Assembly (NCBI RefSeq): GCF_902635505.1
Contig: NC_045431.1
Location: forward strand, 19,499,001 to 19,563,000
DNA length: 64,000 bases
Direction of reading: 5' to 3'
DNA from: Sarcophilus harrisii
Lineage: Eukaryota; Chordata; Mammalia; Dasyuromorphia; Dasyuridae
Each line of letters begins with the position of its first letter. Position 1 is the first letter of the stretch. The translations under genes and the position numbers were made by a program. The notes under the pieces were generated by a model, which saw only the letters and a program-made list of their open reading frames with translations, was not told where the DNA came from and did not search any database. Shown here piece by piece: positions 36,031 through 48,319 of the stretch.

Positions 36031-36394
36031 CTCCTTCCTGAGAATATTCTTAAAAAATTCAACTCTAAAAAACCTTTGAGAAATGATGAAATAGATCCCA
36101 GCTTCTTAAACTGTGGGATTGACACTATATAGGATCTCCTAACTGATTGAGAGGGGTCACAACATGATGATTAATTATCAGGAAATGTTCAGTTTGTATT
36201 CTTATTTTATATACCTCTGTATCCAGGGTTGCTTTAAAATTTCTCAGTCAAAAATAAGTCATGAGTAGAAGTTTAAGGAGCCCTAGAATGGATGATCAGC
36301 AAAATAAATTCAAACTCCAAATTCTATCTTTTTAATGTCTTTACTACATATTCCCCAAATACATGTGGATGTAAATTTTATGAATATACATATA

Positions 36395-36415
36395 TTTGCA
36401 TGTGTGTGTATGTAC

Positions 36416-36465
<50 letters not shown>
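36395..36465. repeat. (TA)n microsatellite
   Basis: TG/TA units pass into about 50 bases of nearly pure TA. Confidence 0.9.
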
Positions 36466-36468
<3 letters not shown>

Positions 36469-36469
36469 A

Positions 36470-37955
36470 TTCAAACTTCTGTTTTCCTGAGGGTAGTGAA
36501 CACAATAGTATGTTCAAGAGGTTGGATCTGAACCTGTCTTTTTAACTCCCAGTATATGCTATCTTCTTCAACACGTTTCCTTTTTCATGTACATATGTGA
36601 ATATTTTCATATGTATGTATATACATACACGTGTATATAACAAGAGTAGGGTCAAGTTTAGTTCTCTCTTTGTATTTTTTTTAAGAAGGGATTTCTTTTG
36701 CAAGGGTTTGTTTTGAGATATATGGATTGCTCCACTACCCTTCTGGTTAGTGGATCTTAGAGGCAATTTGCTTTCTGTCTCTCCCTGAAGATAGTCTTTT
36801 AAGTAAGGTCAGAAGGGCCCATATATGATTTAATTGAGCCTTTAGCCCTTCCATATTCCTGTTGTATAACTTCTCCAAGTGACTTTTTGCCAGAGCTGAA
36901 CCCTAACTTAAAACAAATCCTCATTCATTTCTTTTTTATTAATATCCCTAAGTCTAATAATTCATATCAAAATGAAATCAGAAGGTTGTACTTTATTTCT
37001 CATAAGGCAATGATCTTGGTGCTTAAAGTGCCTTAGGATAGGTAGATGTGATTTTGCTAACCTCTCTCATTTTACTAGTCAAATAAAGTCACAGGACACT
37101 TTTCCAGATCGCTAGTGGACATGATGATATAGTCATAGAGCTTTACTAACCATACCTCAACTATGTAACGAATAAATATTTTAAACAACTTGATACTTAA
37201 AAATTTATAATTCATAAGTCCATTTCCTTCTGAAGGTGTAGTTACCCCAGCTGCATGGCTAACAAAACCCCCATATCTATCTAGGTAAAGAATCACTGAT
37301 CAATTATAGAAAGAACAAACTATACAATGAAATCTTGGTCTTGGGTCAGTGCTATTTACGAGTGATTATTTTGACAATAAATATGCTTCTACATAGCAGA
37401 TGATTTGAGAAAGTCATTTTTTTCTTAAATGTCAAGAAGGTTTTTTTTTTTCTTTTTCTTCTCTTTTTTCCCTACAAGAATCATTTGTTATTTGGTTATA
37501 TACTATCACAATTCCATTAAATTATGTATTTTGTTTGACATTATTTCACTAGAATAAGTACAATACTTCTAACGAAGCCTTGGTTCTCTGATTATTGGAG
37601 TGATTTTGTTTTTTTAACTGCTTTCCACAGATGCATTTCCTCCTTTTGAAGACAGTTTATCTACTTTTTGAGACTAAAGGTGTTGGTAATTTGCTGTGTT
37701 AAGAAAATAAGCAGGTCTTTAAGCATGTCTGTGTTAGTTAGCTCAACACAAAGGGAAAAGGATGACATCAATCTCCTTGTTATTACTCTTGTTAGATACC
37801 CTGTCTACCAGTGGGCATTTTCACGGCTTTGTATGACCTATTCTCCCTTTGCTTGCCCCCCTCCTACCCCGGCTTCCTAAAAGTCTCAAATGTCACAAGC
37901 TATAGAAGTGTTTCCTAGATGTCCTTAATATAAATGCCATTTCTTTTGAAATTAT
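36470..37955. other. unassigned AT-rich sequence
   Basis: A T-run lies at 37441-37451. No gene or repeat family is recognised. Confidence 0.4.
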
Positions 37956-37959
37956 GTCC

Positions 37960-38240
37960 TGTTAAGGGATAGGTCATTTCTCCGAGAGCCTCCACAGCTG
38001 TGGATCATAGCCTCTCAAGGAGTTGCAGGGCAGCCTTTGCTGACACAGGTGTTGTGGACTGGGAATGAGATAAAATGGAGGCAGAGGGAAGAGGAGAGTG
38101 GTCAGACAATATAGTGGCCTCTCAGTCAGAGAGCAGCATCTGCCTCTCAATCTCCTTGTATCATCCTCTCACAAGAGGAGTTCCATTCTGGGTTGGATCT
38201 CCAGCAGCCACTGTCAGGTGGCTCTGTTGAATTTATCCTG
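37960..38240 (+). mobile_element. possible LTR fragment
   Basis: The block is clearly GC-richer than its surroundings, begins TGTTAAGGG, and contains 'gagataaaatggaggcag' and 'atcctctcacaagaggagttccattctggg'. Its style resembles marsupial retroviral LTRs. No partner copy, clear 3' terminus or target-site duplication was found, so this is only a suggestion. Confidence 0.3.
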
Positions 38241-38279
38241 TACTTATTTCATCTGCATATACTTGCAATGATAGTATCT

Positions 38280-38395
38280 ATCCTATTAGAATGTGAGCTT
38301 CTTGAGAGTAGAAACTATATTATTCCTAATGTTTAGGGAAGTAATGTTTAGGGCTCATAGCAAGAGCTTAACAAACTCATATCTCCTTGACTCAA
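38280..38395 (+). mobile_element. L2-like 3' end, sense
   Basis: 'attagaatgtgagcttcttgagagtagaaact' followed by 'catagcaagagcttaaca' matches the L2 terminus. The 'aatgtttagggaagtaatgtttaggg' segment is a local tandem duplication of about 13 bp. Confidence 0.55.
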
Positions 38396-38714
38396 TTTTG
38401 ACTCTAAAGTTTGTGTATATAGTTCATACCTTGTTGCTAGTGAAGTGTGAAAATGCTTTTTAATAGGTGGAAGACCCAGAAGGGGATATAGGAAAGGCAT
38501 TATATATATTGCCCCCAAATTCCTGCTAATTAAAATGTAAACTATTTAACAAACTTAAAAATTTAATAAAGAAAATGTTAATTTGTGATTTTGTAAGTCA
38601 TTTTCCTTTTTGAGTTTGATAGCACTGATATAGAAGAATGTTCATAGTCTGACCTGGATTACCAGTGTAGCCAGCAACTGCTTGCTTCCTTGCATGGTAA
38701 AGATGCTTATGATA

Positions 38715-38890
38715 GCTTGCATTTATATGTCTTTATGGTCTACAACATGCTTTCCATATCCAATGGAAATAAGTAAAATTGTTAGTCCCATCTTCTAGAA
38801 AAGGGATCTCAACTCAAAAAAATTTAAGCGATTTACTTGGGATTTGAGTTCTTAAATGTCTGAGACAGGATTTGAGATTTAAAGGGAAAG
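38715..38890 (-). mobile_element. THER1/MIR-like SINE, antisense
   Basis: Read on plus, 'tgcatttatatgtctttatggtctacaacatgctttccatat', 'cccatcttctagaaaagggatct' and 'gacaggatttgaga' correspond to the reversed CORE-SINE ('gcatttatatagcactttaaggtttgcaaa ... cccattttacagatgagga ... ggatttgaa'). Confidence 0.65.
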
Positions 38891-39134
38891 ACTCATCTGA
38901 CTCAAAATTGACCAGCTCCAAAATCAGGATTTCAATTCTATCTGTAGAGATGATTGTTTTTTTGACTTAACAATACACAAAACTCCCGAAGAAATTTAAT
39001 TTAGTTAATATTTTTCAATTATTGGTAACATTAATTTATCTTTAGGATCTTTACAGTAACAAACATTCGAGAATTTACTATGTACTAAGAAAAGGAACTG
39101 TTTTAAATTAGGGATAAAAAATTTTAAAGTTCAT

Positions 39135-39265
39135 GAAGTAGGTGCCAAAGGTAGTGGAGTACCTGCCTTGGAATCAGGAGAACTTGAGCACAACTCCATT
39201 CTCAGATATATCATATATCTGTGTGAGCCAAGGTAAGTCACTTAATACTGATTGCCTGAGCAAAG
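39135..39265 (+). mobile_element. tRNA-derived marsupial SINE, sense
   Basis: 'ggtagtggagtacctgccttggaatcaggagaacttgagc', 'ctgtgtgagccaaggtaagtcacttaata' and 'ttgcctgagcaaa' match the head, middle and tail of the WSINE1/MAR1-type element with divergence. Confidence 0.65.
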
Positions 39266-39389
39266 ACACGGATATACTCGATGGACTGTTGCATGTGAGG
39301 AAGAGCATGAGTAATAGTTTGGATATATTGAAGAGCATGTGAAGAATAGTTTATAACAAATTGGAAAGGTTAAAAAAAGGAATATATGA

Positions 39390-39408
39390 GTGTGTGTGTG
39401 TGTGTGTA
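39390..39408. repeat. (GT)n microsatellite
   Basis: A short GT run is followed by AGAG-type purines. Confidence 0.8.
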
Positions 39409-39409
39409 T

Positions 39410-40230
39410 AAGAGAGGGAGAAAGAAGTGAATTGAGAAGAAAACTTAGGGGCTATTCACTATTATGTAGTATATAGTAAGGCATATGGCTCAATAAAGAA
39501 TACCAGAAAAAAAAAATTGGAGATAAAGAGGCAAACCAAGAAAAAGCAGTAACATATATACCAAGAGCAAAAACTCTCCAAAAAGACTATCTGCCACCTA
39601 ACATGTATCAGAATGGAGGACTAGACTCTGAAGATACAAAGGCAGAGGAATCTGAATCATAAAATATTGATGGGGCAAAAAAAAAAAATCAACCATGGTT
39701 TCAAAAAGTTGTAGCAGGGAGACAATATGACACTACTAAGTCCTTGAGAATGTTAGAACTGGGGCAACATAGTGAGACAAAAGACAATTGCTGAGAGCAG
39801 AAATAGAATAACAAGAAAGCTGAATTTGGTCTCCTTCAGTTTTACCTTGAATTCTCTCCACAAACAACCAACTCAGCAGTCCAGGTTCTTCCATAATAGT
39901 GTTTTTATTATCAAAGGACCCTATTCTGGAGATCTAGAAGGAAGTAATTCACAGCCATTATAAGGATATCTATAGACTAAAAGGCATTCCAAGTGAAAAC
40001 ACATATAATCATGGAAACCTAGCATTTTGTGCAGAACCAGAATTGATTTGATTTTGGTTTAGAGGCTATTTTCAGAACAGAAGATTTTTCAGTTTATTTC
40101 ATCTTACTTTTTTTTTTAATTTTGTTTTGTGCTATGAGCTGAATTTGTGATTTTTTTTTCCTCTAAAGGAAGAACCAAGCCAGGAACTCCAGGTCAGGAT
40201 TTTCTTCTCAATATAATTTTAGAGAGTCAT
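39410..40230. other. unassigned AT-rich sequence
   Basis: Several A-runs occur (39509, 39678). Nothing is recognised as gene or repeat family. Confidence 0.4.
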
Positions 40231-40237
40231 GTGGGAT

Positions 40238-40341
40238 CCTGAGAGATTAAATGTCTTCCTCAAGATCACCTGTTTGAGGGACCATTTGAATCTAATTCTT
40301 CCTGACACTGAATCTAGTGCCCTACCCACTGTACCATAGCT
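40238..40341 (-). mobile_element. degenerate SINE, antisense
   Basis: Read on plus, 'gagagattaaatgtcttcctcaagatcacctg', 'catttgaatctaattcttcctgac' and 'ctagtgccctacccactgtaccatagc' match the reversed tRNA-SINE body and head. Confidence 0.6.
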
Positions 40342-40489
40342 TTCATTTAATATAATTATGATAAATATAATAATGGACACATAAAAATATGATTAGAATA
40401 AAGAGACATGACTACAAAAGAAATATCCAAACTCGGAATCAAAAGTAGAAATCTGGAAAAGTCCCTTTAGTCTTAGACACTATTTAGAC

Positions 40490-40640
40490 ACTATTTAGTC
40501 CAATCTAGATGAGATAACTGAGTCTTGTTCCAAGTTCTACAAATAGAATTTGACAAAATGAGGATAGAAAACCAGATTGTCCAACTTCAAGTCCCAAGGT
40601 ATTTGCACTGATTTATGCTGCTACTTCCTCCCTTTCCTAG
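40490..40640 (-). mobile_element. CORE-SINE-like remnant, antisense
   Basis: 'tttagtccaatctagatgagataactgagtc' and 'gatagaaaaccagattgtccaacttcaagtcc' resemble the reversed MIR-type body. A 12-bp tandem duplication (agacactattt) sits at its left end, about 40476-40499. Confidence 0.4.
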
Positions 40641-40944
40641 CCAGGCACTTCATCTTTGTCACTTTGGGAAAGTGGTAGGCTCACCAATCTGATTGGCCCT
40701 GTGTCTCCTCAAGAAAGTTCTCAAGTATACTCTTTGGCATCCATCGTGTACTTGCCTGTATTAAATTTTTATTTCCTAATTGCTTATTTTTTGTACATGT
40801 TGCTTCTTTCCAATTCATCTGCATTGCATCTTTTCCTTTATTGCTTATAGCTGCCAAATATAATGCCACGCAGAGGAAACTCTTGATAAGCTCCTCTTAA
40901 TTCCCAGAATCTCAGAAAGAGATGAGGACCACAAAATTAAGACT

Positions 40945-41540
40945 TTCCCTATACTGCAGCCCTGCTGAGTAGGCATCCAGATGGTGCTTGAAGATCTCTA
41001 GTGGGGAAGATCCAACTCCTTTCCAAGGAAGCTCATTACACTTTTGGATACTATTACTTGTTTTAAAAAAAAAAAAAAAGTTTTCCTATTTCAAACCTAA
41101 ATTAGTGTCATAGCAACTTATATTCATCATTTCTAATTTTACTTGCTGGGACAAATCAGATCGCTCATCTACACAACCACTTATGTTCCCTCCTTCCACT
41201 CATATCCTTTATTTCCATTCCTTTTCTTATTTTGGCTAAAAGTCTTCATTTTCTTCAAGTGATCACAATATATCATGAAATTGAGATTCCTGTGCGATCC
41301 TTGTTACTTTGCTCTTGACTGTTTCCTTACAACCTTTCTTATGTACTAGCCAGAACTAAGAACAGAGTAGCTGTGATCTTGCTAGAGCCTTTCAGAAAGA
41401 TGATCTCCTTCCAACCTCTAGACAGGATGCTTCTCTTAATGAAGCTTAATGTCTCGTTAGCTTCTTTGGCTGCCATACAGCAATGCTGAATTGTACGAAT
41501 ACAATTCATTAAATTTCTCCATCTTTTTCCAGAAAAAAAA
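40945..41540 (-). mobile_element. CR1/L3-type LINE 3' region, antisense
   Basis: Read on plus, 'tctctagtggggaagatccaactcctttccaaggaagctcatta', 'tttggatactattacttgtt', 'cattttcttcaagtgatcaca', 'agattcctgtgcgatccttgttactttgctcttgac', 'agccagaactaagaacagagtag' and 'gcttctcttaatgaagcttaatgtctcgttagcttctttggctgcca' follow the reversed mammalian CR1/L3 3' region, a deeply conserved amniote family. It is ancient and heavily substituted. Confidence 0.65.
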
Positions 41541-41544
41541 AAAA

Positions 41545-44500
41545 AACAACTGTCAACTAATGACCTTGGATTTGTGATACTGACTTGTAGTTAAATCCAG
41601 TTTAGCTTGTCATAATTATATTTTTAAATTTTATCTTTTTAGATGTAACCTTCCAGAATCTTGAAATTACTTAGTGTAAAGTTATGGTGGGTTATTTTTT
41701 TTCATATATAGGTCATTTACTGCTATAACTATATAATATTAAAATAAGTCCTTAAGAATAGAATCTGTTTTTCTTTTAAATTTTGGAATTTCTTCAATGG
41801 GATAACTGTCTTGTTATCATAACTGATCCATAATATAACTAGTATTCCTGTTCATTGATCTACAAGCTTTTCTTTGATTTCTCCTCTCTCCTCTTTTCCA
41901 TCTATTGGAGGATTGACCAATATATCCCCCCGAAAAAAAAATATCAAAATGTTGGGTTTCACTTTTAAATTGAACATTTTTATTCTTTGTTTCATGGTAG
42001 TTTATTCCTACTAATTTTTTTTTATTGATTTCTAATTACAAATTTCATTTGTAAAACATGAAAACAGCTCATTTCAGGTGAAAGAAAACTTAAAAATATG
42101 AATATTAATGCAAATAAATAAAGGTTTAAGTGTATATTTAAGATATATCTTGAAAAAAATTGTTGTTGATGATCGTTATAAGTGTACACATAGAAGGGAT
42201 TACTTTTTCCCTTAGAAATTGAAAAGTATAATTTCATTTTCCACAAGTAAAACAATTTGTTCTGCCCAGAAATTAAACACATCTCCTGAATCAGCACTTA
42301 CTGTGCTCCCTGGGGCTTTGTCTTCAAGGAGCAAATTGAAACCTAAACTGCCTGTCCTATGACCATGGGGCCACTTTGGCCTGAATTGGGCCTTTAAACT
42401 CAATTATTGATTTTTGCTTTCACAGGTTACTGAATCTTCCAATTTGTGCCCAAGCAGACCCAAGCAGGCAGGTCAAGCTTATTGAATTGAATTGTAGTTT
42501 TGGGTTTGAATTAAATTTAGTTTCTCTAAGAAAGGAGAGTGATACTCCAAAGCAAAGTGGAATGGCACAGGAAGAAAGAAGTTGGTGAAGAAATGAATTG
42601 TTATTCTTGAAATCAAAATAGTTCATCTTATATATGCAAAAACTAGAGTCCTGTTCATAGACTTCCTAATCTTGTCTTAATTTTCAAGTGCAATACTGTG
42701 CATATTATAATTTTTAATTCGTTGCATTCATAGTTGAAAACTGATGTCGAGTCTCCTGATGCAGGCAGATCTTTGGATGGAATTTGCAATTTATTTGAAA
42801 TAGTGTGATTTTAAAAGAGGGCACAGTTTAGGAAGGATGCTTGATTGAAGGTTTTGGTTTTTTTAGGACTAAGAGACATCTATTCTCTTCTTTGCTTGTT
42901 ATAATACAATTCTAAAATAATAATCTTGGAGATCCTTGGTTTCTGTGCTTGAAACATTTTCAAAAGACCAGAGGATATGTTAGTCAAAACAGAAGCAATA
43001 ACTTCTCACTCTGTCTAACCTTAATTATTTTTTCTATTTTAGTATTACTGAATTTTTAAGAGTTCCAGGGACTTGCCTGAGTTTACCATTAAATAGAAGG
43101 TCAATTAAAGGACATTTGACAATTATGTCAGCACTCTATGAGCATAATCAAATTGTTTTCTGCATGCTGGGGTACCTGTAATGTTGAAATATCACAAATT
43201 ACACTGGTGTTGCCACTGGTCTTTCAGGAATATGTCATAAATCTCTTTCAAATCTCTTTTGGTAAGAAAGAAAGAGAGCAAACACAGATAGATGTAATAT
43301 TTTCTCTGAAAGTTGGTTGGCCTAAGGTCATAGAGCTCAAGCCAAGTCTTCTTTGACAGAATTTCCTAGTTGTATCTGTTTATACTAATAATGTTTCCTA
43401 GTTGTTAGAATCCATACAAAAGACCCCTCCTCTTGGATTTGATGGCTGACAGATGACAAATGGCCTGAGATTTCTTGATCATAAAAGCTTTAACCTTCTC
43501 TCCAGGCAAGTTGAGATTTTATATGCTCACAAGAGATGTAGTCTTGTCTACCCAAACTAATTGTTGTGCTGTCTTTGTGAATGGAGGGAGTAAGGAGAAT
43601 CCTGAAAGCTAGAATATTCAACAATATCATAATATTACCCTCTTTTCTATGGCTAAATAAACTACTATTGCTCACTAATGATGAGCAAGAAATATTTATT
43701 TACTGGTCTAAACCTAAACTAACAAGGCATTAACTTCAATAAGATCATCCCAATACCACATGGATGATGTTGCTCAGGGATATTTTGCATATATGGATTT
43801 TGATTTATAATCGTCTCATTGGGGTATAGGGACAAAACTGCGTTTTCAGTCTTTTAGAATATTTATCTATTCTTTTATCTACAAATGACAGTTAAACAGA
43901 TAAACAGATAAGATTGATGGCAATTATGACAGAGAACCAAGCTGGTCTTTATGATAATGGCTCTCTTATTTTGAACATAACTAAATTTCTAGGCAGCCAA
44001 AATAAGTTGGCAGCCATTCCAAACTGGATGTTATCTTGGTGAACATATAGTACAGAAATTCCATTTTAATGGCATCCTCTTATTTTAAAACTCTACTTTT
44101 TTTCTTTTTCAGAAAAGGGGGCTGATCAAAGCCATCTGACAGAAAACTCATGCAATCTACCTGTCAAAGTCAACATTATTCTATTCTGCTTGCTCTGATA
44201 ACATTTATTGAAAACTAAAGACAAGCATATATTGTTGAAACTTATTTTTGAAAACAATAAAGTGTTAGACATAACATTTGTTAGTATCAGAGGTGCTCAG
44301 CATGAGGGAACAATAATAGCCAAGGAAGTATAAATAGACAGGCTTGTCTTTTTGTCTTTCTAATAGTCTTAAATAAACAGACATGAAATGAATGGGAACC
44401 TTTCACTTAGGATGGTGTTTTGTTGTAAATCGGTCCAGATTTTCATATTAACAAAGATTTGCATTGGCAAATTATGGATACCATGCTTTAAAAAAGCAAT

Positions 44501-44605
44501 ATTCTTCCAAATTCATATGGAATTCTTTGACTCCTTTGCTTATATACCCATGGGAATCCCAAGCATATAGAGTATTAAAAATCTACAATCAAATAGAGAA
44601 TTTGG
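41545..44605. other. unassigned AT-rich sequence
   Basis: About 3 kb with no repeat family or gene that I recognise. Short frames (42022-42626 minus, 43138-43356 plus) have no motif. Confidence 0.4.
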
Positions 44606-44610
44606 TACAG

Positions 44611-44635
44611 TTTTTTTTTTTTTTTTTTTTTTTTT
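44611..44635. repeat. poly(T) tract of 25
   Basis: An uninterrupted T25 is followed by GCATATAAGG. This could be the tail of a minus-strand retrotransposed sequence lying to the right, but I recognise no element there and see no polyadenylation signal at the right distance. Confidence 0.85.
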
Positions 44636-44639
44636 GCAT

Positions 44640-45313
44640 ATAAGGCTAAGAATTTATGAAGAAACATGGGAAAGTCTTACTATAATTCTTCAGTTAAATT
44701 ATCCTTATGAAGAGAATATATAAATTTATTCGAACACTTGAAAGTTAACTTCCTGTCCAGTTTAAGTTGTCCAAAAAAATCAAAAGGTGTGGGAAAATGC
44801 CCTAGGAGAAAAAATATAGTCACAGTGTTTCTTAACAGACTAAATTACCTCTTTCTACAGATGAAATTTTGTATTAAGAGTTGATGATACTATATTCCAC
44901 AAAGGAAATGATTTGTTTTCCCCAAAATATAAAGTACTAAATCATATTGAGAGATTTTCAAAAGGCTATGACAGGTGTCTTCAAAAAATTAAAAACAAAA
45001 ACAGAATTAGGTCATTAAATCTAATAACTTGCACCAGAAGTAAACAAATTTTAAGGGAAAAATAAGGGGGAAATCATTAGTAAAAATAATACTTATTTCA
45101 GGGTTTTAAGGATTCATGATTTTTTTTGAGTATACGTACTTCTTCCCTGAATACATATTGCAAACTTTCCACATACTTTGTTATTTGTTGTGATTTAGGA
45201 GGAAAAATTACATTTAGGGGTTGAATATAGGAACTGCTAGATTATTTTAAGGAGAGATGAGTTTATTTTGAAATTCACTTATGTTTTACTATAAAGGTTA
45301 TAGAAATATAGAT

Positions 45314-45363
<50 letters not shown>

Positions 45364-46030
45364 TTAGCTATCCATGAATATGAATGATATTTGAAAATAA
45401 GATGATTTGTCTGAGTTTTAGAAAGTTGACTGGAGATAGACTGTGTTGAAATGGAGCCTCATTATCTTGGGCCTAGAAAAAGAAGGTGAGAGGAGTCATT
45501 GAAACATTCACTGTTATCTGTGAAATCTTAAAATGTTGAATAAAAAATATATGGTAGCAAAGATAAAGTGAATATATGTTCTGTGGGTCATGGGGATGAG
45601 CATAGACTATAGAGGAGATAGATATTGGTAACAGATTATGTGTGAAATATTTCTTCTTCTATAACTATCATTGAAATGACTAATGACTTTACTGAGAGAA
45701 GAAATGTGTAGTATTTGCATGTGTTATGAACTAAGTGACCTGAGAGGAAATGCTTATTAACCCCAAACTCCAAGATAAAGCAATGGAGAAATTTTCTAAA
45801 TGCTCATTTGGGGTTCTAAAGAACTCATTCTTCTAGAGGTAAGGGTATTTAAGGATAACATATTTGTCTTGCAAAAGAATTGACATTGTGGACCTAATAC
45901 TGAATAAACATCAAGGGACTAAAATTATAATGTGTGAGAAAAAACAATTTTGGCTTTACTTATCGCCTGTTATTTGGACTGTATAGGTCTAATAGGAAGT
46001 ATATCTCAATCAATATCTCAGTAGTTGTTA
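44640..46030. other. unassigned AT-rich sequence with TA/TG microsatellites
   Basis: The tract at 45316-45363 is (TA)n(TG)n. A GT run lies at 46037-46059. Nothing else is recognised. Confidence 0.45.
45316..45363. repeat. (TA)n(TG)n microsatellite
   Basis: About 34 bases of pure TA pass into TG. Confidence 0.9.
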
Positions 46031-46074
46031 AAACCTGTGTGTGTGTGTGTGTGTGTGTGAAAATGTGTTTTATA

Positions 46075-46178
46075 CTTTTTTTGAGGTTAAGTGACTTGCC
46101 CAGAGTCAACTACATCTGAATCTAGATTTGCACTCATGTCCTCCTAACTCCCATACCAGTGCACCATCTAACTGCCCC
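46075..46178 (-). mobile_element. tRNA-derived SINE, antisense, truncated
   Basis: Read on plus, 'tgaggttaagtgacttgcccagagtc', 'cactcatgtcctcctaactcc' and 'accagtgcaccatctaactgcccc' are the reversed SINE body and head. The tail side adjoins the GT microsatellite at 46037-46059. Confidence 0.75.
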
Positions 46179-46254
46179 TTCTGCTTAATTACATTTATAT
46201 AGTTCTTGTTTTAGTAGATAAGAGATCCCACATATTTCCTACTTTTGGTAAATG

Positions 46255-46430
46255 TTTGTTGAGAAGAGCTAAGTGCATCATAGTTGATCATCACATAATC
46301 TTGTTGCTGAGTATACTGTTCTGCTGGTTCTGTTCACTTTATTCAGCATCAATTTGATGCTGAATAAAGAAGTCTTTCCAGGCTTTTCTGAAATCAGCCT
46401 GTTCATAACTTCTTTTTTCCCCCTCTTGTT
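46255..46430 (-). mobile_element. old L1 3' UTR fragment, antisense, with palindrome
   Basis: 'catagttgatcatcacataatcttgttgctga', 'ctggttctgttcacttt' and 'tctttccaggcttttctgaaatcagcctgttcata' match the reversed marsupial L1 3' UTR found intact at 46840-46980. The expected 'cagcatcagttcatgtaag' segment is replaced by a 33-bp near-perfect palindrome at 46337-46369. Confidence 0.7.
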
Positions 46431-46439
46431 TCCTCTACT

Positions 46440-47205
46440 TTTTTTTATTATAGCTTTTTATTTACAAGTTATATGCATGGGTAATTTTACAGCATTGACA
46501 ACTGCCAAAACTTTTGTTCTAATTTTTCCCCTCCTTCCCCCCACCCCCTTCCCCAGATGGCAGGTTGAATAATACATGTTAAATATGTTAAAGTATAAAT
46601 TAAATACAATATAAGTATACATGTCCTAACAGTTATTTTGCTGTACAAAAAGAATTGGACTTTGAAATAGTGTACTATTAGCCTGTGAAGGAAATCAAAA
46701 ATCCAGGTGGACAAAAATAGAAGGATTGGGAATTCGTTGTAGTGTTTCATAGTCATCTCCCAGAGTTTTTTCGCTGAATGCAGCTGGTTCAGTTCATTTC
46801 TGCTCTATTGGAACTAATTTGGTTTATCTCATTGTTGAAGAGGGCCACGTCCATCAGAATTGATCATCATATAGTACTGTTGTTGAAGTATATAATGATC
46901 TCCTGGTCCTGTTCATTTCACTCAGCATCAGTTCATGTAAGTCTCTCTGGGCCTTTCTGAAATCATCCTGCATAACTTCTTATGGCATAAAAATAGTTCT
47001 TTATATTCATATACCATAATGTATTCAGCCATTCCTCAATTGATGGACATCCCCTCAATGTCCATGTCCTTGTAACCATGAAAAGAGCTGTTACAAACTT
47101 TTTTACACATATGAGTCCTTTTCCCTCTATTATGATCTCTTCAGGATAAAGACCTAGATGGAACAAAGAGCTTGCACAATTTTTATAGCTCTTCAAGGAT
47201 AGGTT
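46440..47205 (-). mobile_element. 5'-truncated L1 3' end, minus strand
   Basis: It starts with a T-run and 'ttattatagctttttatttacaagttatatgcatgg', the reverse of the L1 tail, then the 3' UTR, and the ORF2 C-terminus at about 47170-46965. The frame there reads LGLYPEEII...CPSIEEWLNTLWY, the typical L1 ORF2 ending. Truncated at about 47205. Confidence 0.85.
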
Positions 47206-47559
47206 GGAAAATGTTTTGAGTGAAATTTCTTTTTTCTGTCTCTTCCTTCTTAGTTTTCTTACAAACATATAAAAATTGGTAATTTGTGGCTTTTTATATC
47301 TTCTTATTTTTCCAAATTATTATTTCAAAAGTTTTTCTCTAAATAGAACAAGTGAAAAAAAAAAAAAAGCAATATTTCCTCTCTACTCTGATACTCTTTT
47401 CCTAACTTATTTTTAAATTATATCAGGTAAAAAGATTATGGACATCTTTGCTTTACTATAATATCATGGTACAGGCTTTTCACATGGGTTCTTGGTTTTA
47501 AATAATTTCTGTTGACTATATATGGAAAAGGCCTATTTATTTATCTGTTTCATTTCATG

Positions 47560-47880
47560 TTGTTTTATTTTTAACATAAATAGGTATTTTATTTGTCAGG
47601 TGCTTTTTCATATCCATTGATAAAATCATACAATTTTAATTGTTTTGTTATTAATGCAATATATTATGTTCATAGCTTACCTAATATTGAATAAACTCAG
47701 AATTCCTATTATAAATCCAACCTGGTTGGATAAATCTATTTTAATGCATTGCTTTATAGTCTTTGCTAATATTTTATTAAATATTTTTGTGAATATTCAT
47801 TACAGAGATTGGTTTGGTGTTTTATTTCTTTGTGTTATTTTTCCTAGTTTAGCTATCTGCTATATTTTTTTTAATTGATA
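47560..47880 (-). mobile_element. L1 ORF2 RT-region fragment, minus strand
   Basis: Read on plus, 'atatccattgataaaatcatac', 'gttattaatgcaatatattatgttcatag', 'cctaatattgaataaactcagaattcctattataaatccaacctggttgg' follow the reversed L1 RT segment that in L1-A lies at about 7080-7140. This copy crosses the point interrupted by the LTR in L1-A. Confidence 0.7.
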
Positions 47881-48319
47881 CAACGCTTAGATCTGGGCAA
47901 GCTGGAGCCTTTTAGGACCCCAATCATCTTAGTCACAAAAACATTCTGAAGTGAACTTTCAGGGTGCAAATTGATTTTCTTGAATATCTTATTATGAATG
48001 TCTTCAAATGGGTGGGGAAGGTTCACTCTTTAACCCTTAGGTCTGTTACTTGTTTCATGAAAATCTGGACTAACATGAATTGATGTGAGTAAAATGGGCA
48101 GAACCAGGAAAATATCGCACACAATAACAGCAAAGTCATGTAATGATTACCTATGAATGACTTAGCTTAAATGTCATCCACATCCAGAAAAGGAATTACA
48201 CAGTCTGAAAGTAGATGGAATTATATTATTTTCATGTTTTTGTTGTGTTTTTTTTCTTTTCTTTCCTTTGTTCTTTCCCTTTTGTCTTGATCCTTCTTTC
48301 ACAACATGACTAATGTGGA

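Noticed and set aside
35783-36132. Three overlapping plus-strand open frames rich in Cys, Val, Ser and Leu
   Set aside because: They are translations of a GT/CTGT/CT compound microsatellite and have no domain structure.
46963-47268. A 101-codon minus-strand frame
   Set aside because: It is the ORF2 C-terminus of another truncated L1.
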